The notes beneath the pieces are model-generated. The model saw only the letters and a program-made list of their open reading frames with translations, had not been told where the DNA came from and ran no database searches. A DNA stretch of 64,000 nucleotides from contig CAXPDR010000039.1 in the NCBI GenBank assembly GCA_964215955.1, positions 1 to 64,000 of the forward strand. The letters run 5' to 3'. A program made the position numbers and the translations under genes. Shown in pieces: positions 43,967 to 51,692 of the stretch. Position 1 is the first letter of the stretch, and every line of letters begins with the position of its first letter. This DNA comes from GCA-2706205 sp964215955 (GTDB lineage: Bacteria > Bdellovibrionota > Bacteriovoracia > Bacteriovoracales > Bacteriovoracaceae).

Positions 43967-44497
43967 TTAGGCGACGAAGGTATCTTCATCTTCCTTATTG
44001 TGGTTCTTTCTAAAGCCTGGCCAAAACTTATAGCCACCAGAGATATTATTTAGGTTATGGTAACCCATTTCGTGTAAAGCTTTACACGCAAGTATCGAGC
44101 GAACACCTTTTTCTGAAATGACTAAAATAGAATGGTTCTTTCCTGGGAGTCTATGGTTAGAATTCTCTAACTCCTCAAGAGGAATTCTATAAACTTCTGG
44201 AAGTTCAGCTAGCGGCTGGAAGCGGCTCTCACTTACATCAAGTAAAAAGAAGTTTTTGTCATTATTGTTATAGAACTCAAAGGCTTTTTCAGGGGACATA
44301 TCAAGATAAGTAAGTTTTTTTGTTATATAATCATCTGAAAGTTCATCACCATTTTTTAATCTTAGAATCTGTGAGTGAAGAATTTCATTCTCTCTTTGGA
44401 ATTTTAATTCTTGTGTGAATAGACTCGTTTCAAGAGAATAGATTTTCTCTCTCATTTTTCTTAAGTCTTCTTGAATGGCCTCATTAAATATAAACAT
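43967..44497 (-). CDS. rhodanese-like protein lacking the catalytic Cys
   Basis: Residues 1-60 form a coiled coil (LRKMREKIYSLETSLFTQEL). The rest is rhodanese-like: LLDVSE near 85-95, RIPLEELE, and the loop ILVISEKGVRSILACKAL, ending NLNNISGGYKFWPGF. In active rhodaneses the loop starts with Cys; here it is Ser (ISEKGVRS), so sulfur transfer is unlikely and a binding role is probable. It is the last gene of the minus-strand run that starts with glutaredoxin, 45 bases after the membrane protein gene. Confidence 0.75.
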   Translation of the reverse strand: MFIFNEAIQEDLRKMREKIYSLETSLFTQELKFQRENEILHSQILRLKNGDELSDDYITKKLTYLDMSPEKAFEFYNNNDKNFFLLDVSESRFQPLAELPEVYRIPLEELENSNHRLPGKNHSILVISEKGVRSILACKALHEMGYHNLNNISGGYKFWPGFRKNHNKEDEDTFVA

Positions 44498-44542
44498 AAC
44501 TTTTAAATCCTACTCTATAATTATATAGAACGGATAAAGTCA

Positions 44543-45433
44543 TTAGAAGAAGGGGTAAATAGTACCAAAATGTATTTGGGCAATGATAATAGAAGTTAAC
44601 AGCGAAGCAGTTAAGTAAATTGCTCCAATGTAAATACCATAACCTAGGTGAGGATGATCTTCTAATAGTCCTTGATTTTTACTTTCTGTAATTTTAAAGA
44701 CATAGGTAAGGCCATACTTAAAAATAGGTAAAATTAAAGCAGCAAGTAGAGTCTTTAATACAACTTGAATCATATAAGAAGTAATATCATGGTGCTCATG
44801 AGAGAAGCTACTATTGATTATAATAGTGTTTCCAAATAAAAAACCGGCATAAGCGACACCTAAACCAATGTTTTTTTGTATCATTAAGCTGTTGAACGAG
44901 AGTTTTGATACATACTGGAAAAGCTTAGTACTAAAGCCGAATAGTACAAGAGCAAAAAGCCATAGTATTATGAGAATCACGAGAGAGTTTTCTGACTCTC
45001 TAAATATTGTTTTGATGATCAAGGCAAGGCAAATCGCATTGGTAAAACTGACAATTCCGTAGGAAGGATTCTTTTTTTTGAGTACTTCATCTTTGTATTC
45101 AAAATTAAAGAAAATAATATTTTCCATGATATAAATCGATAATAAATAAAAACTAAATCCTATTACACTCCAGACGAAGAAATGAAAGGTACTAATAGAA
45201 ATCCCTATATATTCATTAAACTCTAAGGTCGAAAATATTAAAGCCACCCCAATCAATCTGGAAAAAATGTGGAGAGTATCTATATAATTCTCACTGGGAT
45301 AAATTCTTTTTAAAATTTGTTTTTTATTTGAAGGGTAAAAGAAAATATGAGCATATTTATACAGAAATAAAGCAAGGCAGATAAAAAGCGTGAATAAAAT
45401 TCTGATAAGCAATTTGTCGAAAATTTCGTTCAT
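44543..45433 (-). CDS. multi-spanning membrane protein, DUF350-like
   Basis: 296 residues with about eight hydrophobic segments arranged as two similar halves. The ending (GIYIGAIYLTASLLTSIIIA) and the middle (GLGVAYAGFLFGNTIIINSS) resemble the two repeats of the DUF350 family, whose function is not known. AGGAATAAT precedes ATG 45433. It follows the exported 222-residue gene by 7 bases, so both are probably made together. Confidence 0.6.
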   Translation of the reverse strand: MNEIFDKLLIRILFTLFICLALFLYKYAHIFFYPSNKKQILKRIYPSENYIDTLHIFSRLIGVALIFSTLEFNEYIGISISTFHFFVWSVIGFSFYLLSIYIMENIIFFNFEYKDEVLKKKNPSYGIVSFTNAICLALIIKTIFRESENSLVILIILWLFALVLFGFSTKLFQYVSKLSFNSLMIQKNIGLGVAYAGFLFGNTIIINSSFSHEHHDITSYMIQVVLKTLLAALILPIFKYGLTYVFKITESKNQGLLEDHPHLGYGIYIGAIYLTASLLTSIIIAQIHFGTIYPFF

Positions 45434-45440
45434 ATTATTC

Positions 45441-46109
45441 CTATTTTATAAAATTCTCATTTAAGTATGTTTTAATAAATTTCTTTAGATCTACAGGTTC
45501 ATTTTTTTGTCTGTTAAAGTACTTTGGAAACGCTTCCTTGGTAATTGAGCCATTGAGACCAAATTCATCATTGCTTCCATAATAAGGGGTTCCATCATCT
45601 AAAGCATCTTGAATTTTTGTGTAAACTTGGAAGCTGGGTTTAAAGTCTCTCCAGCCAAGATATATTGGAATTTGCCGGTAAACCCGAAAAAACTTCCACG
45701 TTTTACTCCCGTTAATGTCTACCCAGTTTCCAAAATTAATATCTCCAATAAAGATACTGCCAGGAGGAAGAGGAGTGAAATCTTCTTTACCATTATTCTT
45801 AAATCTTCTAAAGACTGACATTCCTAGAAAAGGTTTGCTTTCTTCCATGAATTTTCTAGGAGTTCTTATAATAAGTTCTTCAAATGATTGAAATCCATAA
45901 ACAACTTTATATTTATGATAATAAGTTTTTATAATGAAACCTGTTGAGTGTATATCAGTTAAAATAACTGAAACTGGGGAGCCTGGAATATTTTTAGAGA
46001 GACTTTCTTTGCTGTTAACATATTTTATCCCAAATTCACTTGGTGATAAGCTCTTGGATAAACCAAGATACAAAATAAGTAGGATCCCGTAGGTAATTAG
46101 TTTATTCAT
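45441..46109 (-). CDS. exported or anchored protein, unknown function
   Basis: 222 residues with an N-terminal hydrophobic segment (NKLITYGILLILYLGLS), then a beta-rich domain rich in aromatic residues, with GSIFIGDINFGNWVDINGSK and KFFRVYRQIPIYLGWRDF. No family is recognised. It lies one base after the HD phosphohydrolase gene and 7 bases before the DUF350-like gene, so it is part of that operon and may work with the membrane protein. Confidence 0.62.
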   Translation of the reverse strand: MNKLITYGILLILYLGLSKSLSPSEFGIKYVNSKESLSKNIPGSPVSVILTDIHSTGFIIKTYYHKYKVVYGFQSFEELIIRTPRKFMEESKPFLGMSVFRRFKNNGKEDFTPLPPGSIFIGDINFGNWVDINGSKTWKFFRVYRQIPIYLGWRDFKPSFQVYTKIQDALDDGTPYYGSNDEFGLNGSITKEAFPKYFNRQKNEPVDLKKFIKTYLNENFIK

Positions 46110-46110
46110 C

Positions 46111-47409
46111 TTAAGATTTAATTATCTTTTGAATCTCTAATTTTTGCAAATCTGAAAGCTCATTATATTCACAGTGAACTCGATTAACGGTGTGGGAGTG
46201 GCTAAATTTCTCAAAAAGATCTGTTGCCTCATTTATATTTCTAATCATAAGGCTTTCAGGAGTTATACTCGACTCTCTAATAACCTTTAGTGGGTATTTA
46301 TTTGAGGTATCCTGACTATCTGAGTAGTATTTAGATAGTCTTCCACTGGATTGGCATTTAATATAATCAATCTTCTCAGATAATAAATAATTTTCAAGAA
46401 TATCCATTTGATTCAATTGAGCAGGTCCAAATGTTTCAAATATTTTTGCTGGTATAGAGTTTCTTACGACTTTTTTAGCCCAGTAATTATCACTTCCTCG
46501 CAAGACCCTCCATAAAAAGTGATCATCATGTTTAAGATACTCTTCTATATCTGCTGGAATAGAGTATTCACTTGGTGAGGAGGTGAAGTATCTTTCAAGC
46601 ATTTTTTCACTGCATACAGATTTGTAATGAAAATAAACCATTAAAAACATATGGAACCGACTTAGCAGGAAGTCATCAAACGTAGCTACAGCTCTTTCTG
46701 AAATCCCAAGATAGGCTTTTGAGTCTACAATTCCGGATCTGAGGTTATCGATTATCCAATCCAAATCAAACTTGCCATAGCTTACACCGCAAAAATAACT
46801 ATCTCTTAATAGATAGTCCATTCTGTCACAGTCCATTTCACTTGATACGAGCTGATGTAGCATGGGGAAATAGTTTATTCCTTTATGGGTGAAGTATTCT
46901 GGAGTATGTGTTTCTCCAATAATGAGTTCTGCAACTTGGGCCGGGATAATCCCATATTTTTCGCTAACACCTTTAAAAGATTCAGTGAAGCTCGAGTCTA
47001 TAATCGATTTAATTGTATAGTCTTCATGCGTCGCCTGTCTTGTCTGATCATGTACAAACATGTCGGGAAGTTTGAGCTCTGAAACTTTTGGCATGACAAA
47101 TTCAGTCGTGTGGGAAAGAGGGGCATGCCCAATATCATGAAGTAGACACGCTAGTCTGACTGTTTCTTTCAATCTCTTGATATCAGAGTCATAATGAATA
47201 TTTTTAAAGACTTGATTAAAAACTTTAGTGGAGATGTCCATGACACCTATTGAATGAAGATACCTTGTATGTGTAGCCCCTGGGAAAATATTCTCAGTGA
47301 ATCCAAGTTGTTTGATACCTTTGAGTCTTTGAAAAAATGGACTTTCTAGAATTTCAATCTCTTCATCTTGAATTTTTATTGAGCCATGGACAGGATCTCT
47401 GATTTCCAT
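46111..47409 (-). CDS. HD-superfamily phosphohydrolase (dNTPase-like)
   Basis: 432-residue protein beginning RDPVHGSIKI and followed by the family block IKQLGFTENIFPGATHTRY and HSIGV, the metal-binding CLLHDIGHAPLSH (about residues 86-98) and the distal DYLLRDSYFCGVSYG. This is the YdhJ/SAMHD1-related branch of HD proteins, some of which cut dNTPs. The exact substrate cannot be told. It follows glutaredoxin by one base and precedes the 222-residue exported protein by one base. Confidence 0.82.
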   Translation of the reverse strand: MEIRDPVHGSIKIQDEEIEILESPFFQRLKGIKQLGFTENIFPGATHTRYLHSIGVMDISTKVFNQVFKNIHYDSDIKRLKETVRLACLLHDIGHAPLSHTTEFVMPKVSELKLPDMFVHDQTRQATHEDYTIKSIIDSSFTESFKGVSEKYGIIPAQVAELIIGETHTPEYFTHKGINYFPMLHQLVSSEMDCDRMDYLLRDSYFCGVSYGKFDLDWIIDNLRSGIVDSKAYLGISERAVATFDDFLLSRFHMFLMVYFHYKSVCSEKMLERYFTSSPSEYSIPADIEEYLKHDDHFLWRVLRGSDNYWAKKVVRNSIPAKIFETFGPAQLNQMDILENYLLSEKIDYIKCQSSGRLSKYYSDSQDTSNKYPLKVIRESSITPESLMIRNINEATDLFEKFSHSHTVNRVHCEYNELSDLQKLEIQKIIKS

Positions 47410-47410
47410 T

Positions 47411-47662
47411 TTATGCCTTTATTTTATCTTTATTTTGAGTAAGCCATTCCATAATATCTCTGGATTCAAACATTGGCTTTCCATCAATATAGAGACAGGG
47501 AACAGTTGTTCTACCTGTTGTCTTGATATGGAAGTCTCGATTTGCAGGGTCTTCTAAGGTGTTTTTGAAAATAATTTTCTCTGTTAAATCGAGTTTTTTT
47601 ATATGGGAAACCACCATATGACAAAATGGGCACTGAGCGTAATAAAATAGTTCTAATTTCAT
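47411..47662 (-). CDS. glutaredoxin-like protein
   Basis: 83-residue thioredoxin-fold protein with the active-site motif CPFC at residues 10-13 (YYAQCPFCHMV), the cis-Pro TVPCLYIDG and a final SRDIMEWL helix. This resembles the GST-N/glutaredoxin form. It reduces disulfides or mixed disulfides in the cytosol. It is the first gene of the minus-strand operon, just after the terminator of the lysine-repeat gene, with a weak ribosome binding site. Confidence 0.85.
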   Translation of the reverse strand: MKLELFYYAQCPFCHMVVSHIKKLDLTEKIIFKNTLEDPANRDFHIKTTGRTTVPCLYIDGKPMFESRDIMEWLTQNKDKIKA

Positions 47663-47671
47663 AGGTTCTTA

Positions 47672-47703
47672 ATAAAAAAAAAGTGGCCGATTGGCCACTT
47701 TTA
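47672..47703 (-). terminator. intrinsic terminator of the histone-like gene (minus strand)
   Basis: AAAGTGGCC (47680-47688) and GGCCACTTT (47693-47701) form a perfect stem with loop GATT, followed on the minus strand by a long T-run. Confidence 0.9.
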
Positions 47704-47729
47704 AAACATAAATATGTGTAATAAATAGA

Positions 47730-48626
47730 TTAATACATATCGTCATCATCATCTGATGGATTTTCGAGATCGTATCCTACAGGTTTTCCGCTATTTGCAT
47801 ACTCTGCATCCTCATCAAATGGCTCGTCTTCTTTTTCTACTTCCTCTGGGGCATCAAGGCCTTCGTCATAGCTCCATCCATAACCAAATGCATTTGTTGA
47901 CTCTTGCTCGTCATCCGGGTTGTATTCATCTGCTAGAAAATTTGGATTCTCTGTTGTTTTACTTTCTGGTTGCTCTTTTTCAATATCCTCAAGAACATCA
48001 TCACTAGAATTTTCTGGTTCATATGAAATTGGGGCATTAACTGCAGGTGCAGGTGCAACTTTCTCTATTTTCACTTCATCTTTTTTCACTTCCGCCTTCT
48101 TAGTTGTTTTCTTAGGTGTTACTTTTTTAGTAACTTTTTTCTTCGTTACTTTCTTCGCTACTTTTTTCTTTGCGGCTTTTTTAGTTATTTTCTTTTTGGT
48201 GGCTTTCTTAGCAACTTTTTTCTTTGCTGCTTTCTTAGCAACTTTTTTCTTTGCTGCTTTCTTAGTAACTTTTTTCTTCGCTGCTTTCTTAGCAACTTTT
48301 TTCTTTGCTGCTTTCTTAGCAACTTTTTTCTTCGCTGCTTTCTTAGCAACTTTTTTCTTTGCTGCTTTCTTAGCAACTTTTTTCTTTGCTACTTTCTTAG
48401 TAACCTTTTTCTTTGCTGCTTTCTTAGCAACTTTTTTCTTTGCTGCTTTCTTAGCAACTTTTTTCTTTGCTACTTTCTTAGCAACTTTTTTCTTTGCTAC
48501 TTTCTTAGCAACTTTCTTTTTTGCTACTTTTTTAGTTACTTTCTTTTTCGTTGCTTTTTTAGCAACTTTCTTTTTTGCTACTTTTTTCTTTGCCACGTCT
48601 TTAATCCTTTTTAATATTTTCATCAT
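47730..48626 (-). CDS. histone-H1-like lysine-repeat protein with acidic tail
   Basis: 298 residues in two opposite parts. Residues about 20-172 are some 17 tandem nine-residue units of the type KVAKKAAKK (variants with T, V, I), a strongly basic, helix-prone array like the C-terminus of histone H1 and the AKKxAKK tails of bacterial nucleoid proteins. After a short AP-rich hinge (APAPAVNAP) the last 100 residues are acidic and end in DDDDDMY. Binding of nucleic acid by the array is expected; the acidic tail could fold back on it, be a chaperone-like mask or recruit a partner. No globular fold is seen. The double ATG start is at 48626/48623. Confidence 0.75.
   Translation of the reverse strand: MMKILKRIKDVAKKKVAKKKVAKKATKKKVTKKVAKKKVAKKVAKKKVAKKVAKKKVAKKAAKKKVAKKAAKKKVTKKVAKKKVAKKAAKKKVAKKAAKKKVAKKAAKKKVAKKAAKKKVTKKAAKKKVAKKAAKKKVAKKATKKKITKKAAKKKVAKKVTKKKVTKKVTPKKTTKKAEVKKDEVKIEKVAPAPAVNAPISYEPENSSDDVLEDIEKEQPESKTTENPNFLADEYNPDDEQESTNAFGYGWSYDEGLDAPEEVEKEDEPFDEDAEYANSGKPVGYDLENPSDDDDDMY
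48111..48569 (-). repeat. 27-bp tandem repeat encoding the lysine array
   Basis: About 17 copies of a 27-base unit (reading the plus strand: GCTGCTTTCTTAGCAACTTT and seven more bases) encode the nine-residue units. Third-position changes between copies (TTC/TTT, GCA/GCT) show some divergence, so the array is not all recent. Confidence 0.85.
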
Positions 48627-48689
48627 AATGAGATACCTTTAAAGTATAGTATGCCTTTCGAAAAAATTTCAAGATAGTTTAGATAAATT

Positions 48690-51401
48690 TTAATGGGAAG
48701 TTGAATTGATATCAACTGTTGCTTCATTTGGGTCTATCGGATTGAGAAAAGCCTTTCTGTTAAGCCCTGCGTTAGTGCTTCCTGTTTTATCACCCTCCGA
48801 ATAAACTCTCATTTTACCAAGGCCATAAGTAGCATCACTATTACTGCTTACACCTCTGAATGGAACTAATTTAGTAGAATAATAATTTCGAATCATTTTC
48901 TCTGGACTAGGACCGATAGGATTACTCTGTGCACCTGTTGCAGCATTGACACCATGAAAGGAGCCTGGTCTGTAGGCAGTAAAAAACCTTTCTTGTAAGT
49001 TATTTGGTAGGAAATAATCAGCTTCATAAACATCTTGAGTTAAGGATGTATCACCCCATCTGGCTTGAAGAAGAGTGGATAAAGATGCTGGACAGGTCGC
49101 ATCTGGGTTTGTGTCACTTACTTTATCTGCCTTACCTGTGTAAAAGTATATGAATTTTCCTACAATACTTTGGCAACTTGGAAGCATTGACGGGTCTCGA
49201 GCTTTGGAAGAGTCTGATCCAATGGCTGCATATTGGGAATCAAGTAAATCACTAAGGGCCCTTGCAGCTGATTCCCCAGTGTTTTGTCCTGTTGCCTGTG
49301 AATTGTTATTATTAAAAATATCAGCGGCTACTAAATTCATAGACGACTGGTATTTTAAAATTGCTTGTTCTTGATTATCTATATAATTGCTAAATGCGCC
49401 GACGACAGCAGAAGACTCTGTGTAAAGGCTGTGCGGAGAATAAAGAGGTGCATATATTCTAAGCTTGTAAGGTGTATATGAGTTTCCACTCCCATCGGTA
49501 AGAGGACTTCCTGTCGGTCCAGAGCTAATAGCACCCCATGAGTCTACACCCAAGCTTCTGTTTAGATCTTCTGGAGTTGGGACGAGATAGTTGTGAACTT
49601 CATATTGAGTGGGGGCTTTGGCCATATTAATTGCTGCTTCAATACTTCCAGTATCTACGACTCCACCAATACCATTGAGATAGCTTTTAAATCTTTCAAA
49701 AGTATCTTTATTGTATAAACCTGCTGTTGGCGTATCACCATTTCTTGCGATGACTTGGACATTTCTATTGGAGTGGAAAGTTTGTTTGTTCGTTAGATTC
49801 CCATTTGGATAATCCCAGACGAGATTGGGAACACCATAAAATATTTCAGCTCCGGTGACCCAACCACCTACTGTGTCAGATTCATCAGTTTGCCAGAATT
49901 TATCAATTCCAGAGCCTGCATTTATTGGAATTGGCATTCCTGGTTTGTACTCACCACTTGTTCCGCCTCCAAATGTTCCTCTAAAAGATGCAGTATCAAG
50001 TGCACTAAGAAATGAAGAAGATTTTAAATCGTTTCTAGACTTGAGATATTTACCATCAGAAAGATCAAATAGTGCCGGACCAATTCTGCCACCGAAAGGC
50101 TTTGCTGCCGCATAGGTTGTGAGAACAATTTCGGCATCAAATGGATTGAAAAGACCAGTGAACTTCGCTTTTCCTTCGACTGCATAGTAAGTAAGAACAT
50201 CGGGGTTCTTAACGAAACCTAGAGGGTAACCAGGAACGGGAAGTCCCATTTTAGTCGCACTACACTGACCTTCAGTATTAACCGTTAAACTATCGACTTG
50301 AAGTTGACCATCACTCCCACTTACCCCAGAGGTGAAACCTGTATAAAAAGTTGCGTAGTTAATTGGCATTAATTGAAGGTCTAAATAATACTTATCCACT
50401 TTATCTGGTGGAATTAATAAATTACTCATTAAACCTATATCATTTGGTTTATATAGAGTTGGAGAAACTTCTCTTAGAGTGTAAGACTGCTTAAACCTAT
50501 TATCTTGTCCATCGTTTCCATTTTTTCCAATATTTCTATATCCGGTAGTAAAAGCTTTAAGCGCTCTCTCTAGTCCCGGCGTATTTAAACTGGTGGCATT
50601 GGTAGTACAATCAACTCCAACTCCTGGATTTACACAAATACTTCCTGCTGGTGGTGTGTTGACTTCATATTCTAGGTTTCTAATTCTAATGGCGAGTTCG
50701 AAAGCCTCTGGGAAAGCTCCCATAAAACCTGCTGCAATTTCAGGAGATTGTTCAGTAATGTTGGAAAGAGCGGGATCATTTGTTTTAACATTATAAGCCC
50801 AAGTATTTGCGGTAAAAAAATTAAGAGCCGTTCTATCGGAACAGTTTCTTGCTTTCTCTTGAACAATAGTATCGATAAAGGCATTGGTCGTTTCATCCAT
50901 GCCTAAAACGTTGGAAGATTCAAATCTAGGAAGACCTGGAATTAAATATTTGGTACATAAACCAACACCACCAGTACTAGCAAAATCAATACACACTGAA
51001 GGGAAGTTATAAAAATCCTCTGCATCAGTTGAAGTTCTAGTATAGGATTCCATGGTAAAGTCCATGTATTGACCAGGGTTTCCACCTGCAACATTTTTTA
51101 GTGCAAGACCACCTAATACATAATACTTAAACATCCATTGTTTATAGACATTTCTCATTTCCCAATTAAGATAGGCGATATTCGTAAGTTGCCTCGCTTG
51201 GACAGAAGCTCCCGCATAAGCAGCCGCATCTGTAGCATTTTGCAAATTAATTTTGGCTTTAACAAAAATTCCAATATTAATAATGAAGGCCATAAATGTT
51301 ATTAAAACAAAGATAGTGGTTGAGAAGAAAATAGAGATCTGGCCCAACTGATTGTGAATTTTTAAATAAAATTTATTTTCTTTTTTCATCTCTAGTTTCA
51401 T
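48690..51401 (-). CDS. large TadG-like membrane-anchored exported protein
   Basis: 903 residues. The N-terminus has the Tad/TadE-G pattern: LGQISIFFSTTIFVLITFMA as membrane span followed by IINIGIFVKAKINLQNATDAA and AYAGA, the signature of Tad pilus proteins TadG and of related 'putative Flp pilus-assembly' domains. The remaining 800 residues should be periplasmic; they are rich in Tyr, Asn, Ser and Pro and have several Cys in pairs (for example CINPGVGVDC-like spacing near 255), with no further family recognised. No tad secretion genes lie in the window. The start has no clear ribosome binding site; ATG 51389 is an alternative. Confidence 0.68.
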   Translation of the reverse strand: MKLEMKKENKFYLKIHNQLGQISIFFSTTIFVLITFMAFIINIGIFVKAKINLQNATDAAAYAGASVQARQLTNIAYLNWEMRNVYKQWMFKYYVLGGLALKNVAGGNPGQYMDFTMESYTRTSTDAEDFYNFPSVCIDFASTGGVGLCTKYLIPGLPRFESSNVLGMDETTNAFIDTIVQEKARNCSDRTALNFFTANTWAYNVKTNDPALSNITEQSPEIAAGFMGAFPEAFELAIRIRNLEYEVNTPPAGSICVNPGVGVDCTTNATSLNTPGLERALKAFTTGYRNIGKNGNDGQDNRFKQSYTLREVSPTLYKPNDIGLMSNLLIPPDKVDKYYLDLQLMPINYATFYTGFTSGVSGSDGQLQVDSLTVNTEGQCSATKMGLPVPGYPLGFVKNPDVLTYYAVEGKAKFTGLFNPFDAEIVLTTYAAAKPFGGRIGPALFDLSDGKYLKSRNDLKSSSFLSALDTASFRGTFGGGTSGEYKPGMPIPINAGSGIDKFWQTDESDTVGGWVTGAEIFYGVPNLVWDYPNGNLTNKQTFHSNRNVQVIARNGDTPTAGLYNKDTFERFKSYLNGIGGVVDTGSIEAAINMAKAPTQYEVHNYLVPTPEDLNRSLGVDSWGAISSGPTGSPLTDGSGNSYTPYKLRIYAPLYSPHSLYTESSAVVGAFSNYIDNQEQAILKYQSSMNLVAADIFNNNNSQATGQNTGESAARALSDLLDSQYAAIGSDSSKARDPSMLPSCQSIVGKFIYFYTGKADKVSDTNPDATCPASLSTLLQARWGDTSLTQDVYEADYFLPNNLQERFFTAYRPGSFHGVNAATGAQSNPIGPSPEKMIRNYYSTKLVPFRGVSSNSDATYGLGKMRVYSEGDKTGSTNAGLNRKAFLNPIDPNEATVDINSTSH

Positions 51402-51455
51402 TTAGGGGGCAACGTGTCACCACTCAAGTGTCATAATATCTATATTTTCACCAAA

Positions 51456-51484
51456 ATAACATTATAAGTCACGGAAATTATACT
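51456..51484 (+). promoter_or_regulatory. candidate promoter of a small RNA
   Basis: ATAACA (51456-51461), 17 bases, TATACT (51479-51484): 4/6 and 5/6 matches to sigma-70 boxes. Predicted start near 51491 would give an RNA of about 150 nt ending at the terminator. Confidence 0.35.
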
Positions 51485-51490
51485 TGGCTA

Positions 51491-51643
51491 AAGTTGGTAT
51501 TAGTATTGCTCTAACTAAGGTATTCGCAGGGTGCCGATCTGCGAATGTTGGACGTTAGTTCAATTCGGCGTTCCCCCTTATTTTCTTTTTTTCGTTTTAT
51601 TCACCCCTGGGGTATGGAGATACCCCGGAGGTCCTTTTTTTTT
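51491..51643 (+). ncRNA. candidate small structured RNA of about 150 nt
   Basis: The region has a strong hairpin: ATTCGCAG (51522-51529) pairs perfectly with CTGCGAAT (51539-51546) around a 9-base loop, and CTAAC (51511-51515) pairs outside it with GTTAG (51554-51558). A C/T-rich single strand follows, then an intrinsic terminator with nine T. No riboswitch or housekeeping RNA that I know fits. It could be a free sRNA or an attenuator-type leader for the downstream operon. The 5' end is inferred from the promoter-like sequence only. Confidence 0.45.
51603..51643 (+). terminator. strong intrinsic terminator
   Basis: GGGGTAT (51609-51615) and ATACCCC (51620-51626) pair around GGAG, extended outward by five or more bases with one mismatch, then T from 51635 to 51643. 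It lies upstream of, not after, a coding gene on this strand. Confidence 0.85.
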
Positions 51644-51662
51644 CAATGAATTCATTGTTTTA

Positions 51663-51670
51663 GCCGATAA
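51663..51670 (+). promoter_or_regulatory. possible FliA (sigma-28) -10 box
   Basis: GCCGATAA is an exact copy of the FliA -10 consensus, located after the terminator and 22 bases before the GTG of the next gene. The matching -35 position (51644-51647, CAAT) is poor, and an 8-base match can occur by chance in 64 kb. Confidence 0.3.
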
Positions 51671-51692
51671 TAGTCTTGGGAGTAAATCACAA

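Larger units (their letters stand above)
51402..51692. other. intergenic region between divergent genes, with RNA-like elements
   Basis: This 291-base gap holds a promoter-like pair (51456-51484), a long hairpin (51511-51558), a pyrimidine tract, a strong plus-strand terminator and a FliA-like -10 box. A frame open from 51531 through it to the next gene has no credible start or signal sequence and is taken as non-coding. Confidence 0.55.

Noticed and set aside
48111..48569. CRISPR-like regular repeats
   Set aside because: The repeats are contiguous in-frame 27-bp coding units with no unique spacers.
47920..48642. Long plus-strand frame rich in ATFFFAAFLATFFF
   Set aside because: It is the mirror of the lysine-repeat coding sequence; the minus frame has a start, a terminator and a sensible basic/acidic layout.
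51511..51570. tRNA-like T-loop (GTTCAATTC) or an integron attC-like hairpin
   Set aside because: The flanking bases do not form a T-stem or acceptor stem. The CTAAC/GTTAG ends resemble attC R boxes only partly, and no integrase or cassette structure is seen.
51531..51692. 54-residue N-terminal extension of the DcrB-like protein
   Set aside because: It reads through the terminator hairpin and hides the signal peptide; GTG 51693 fits both signal peptide and ribosome binding site.
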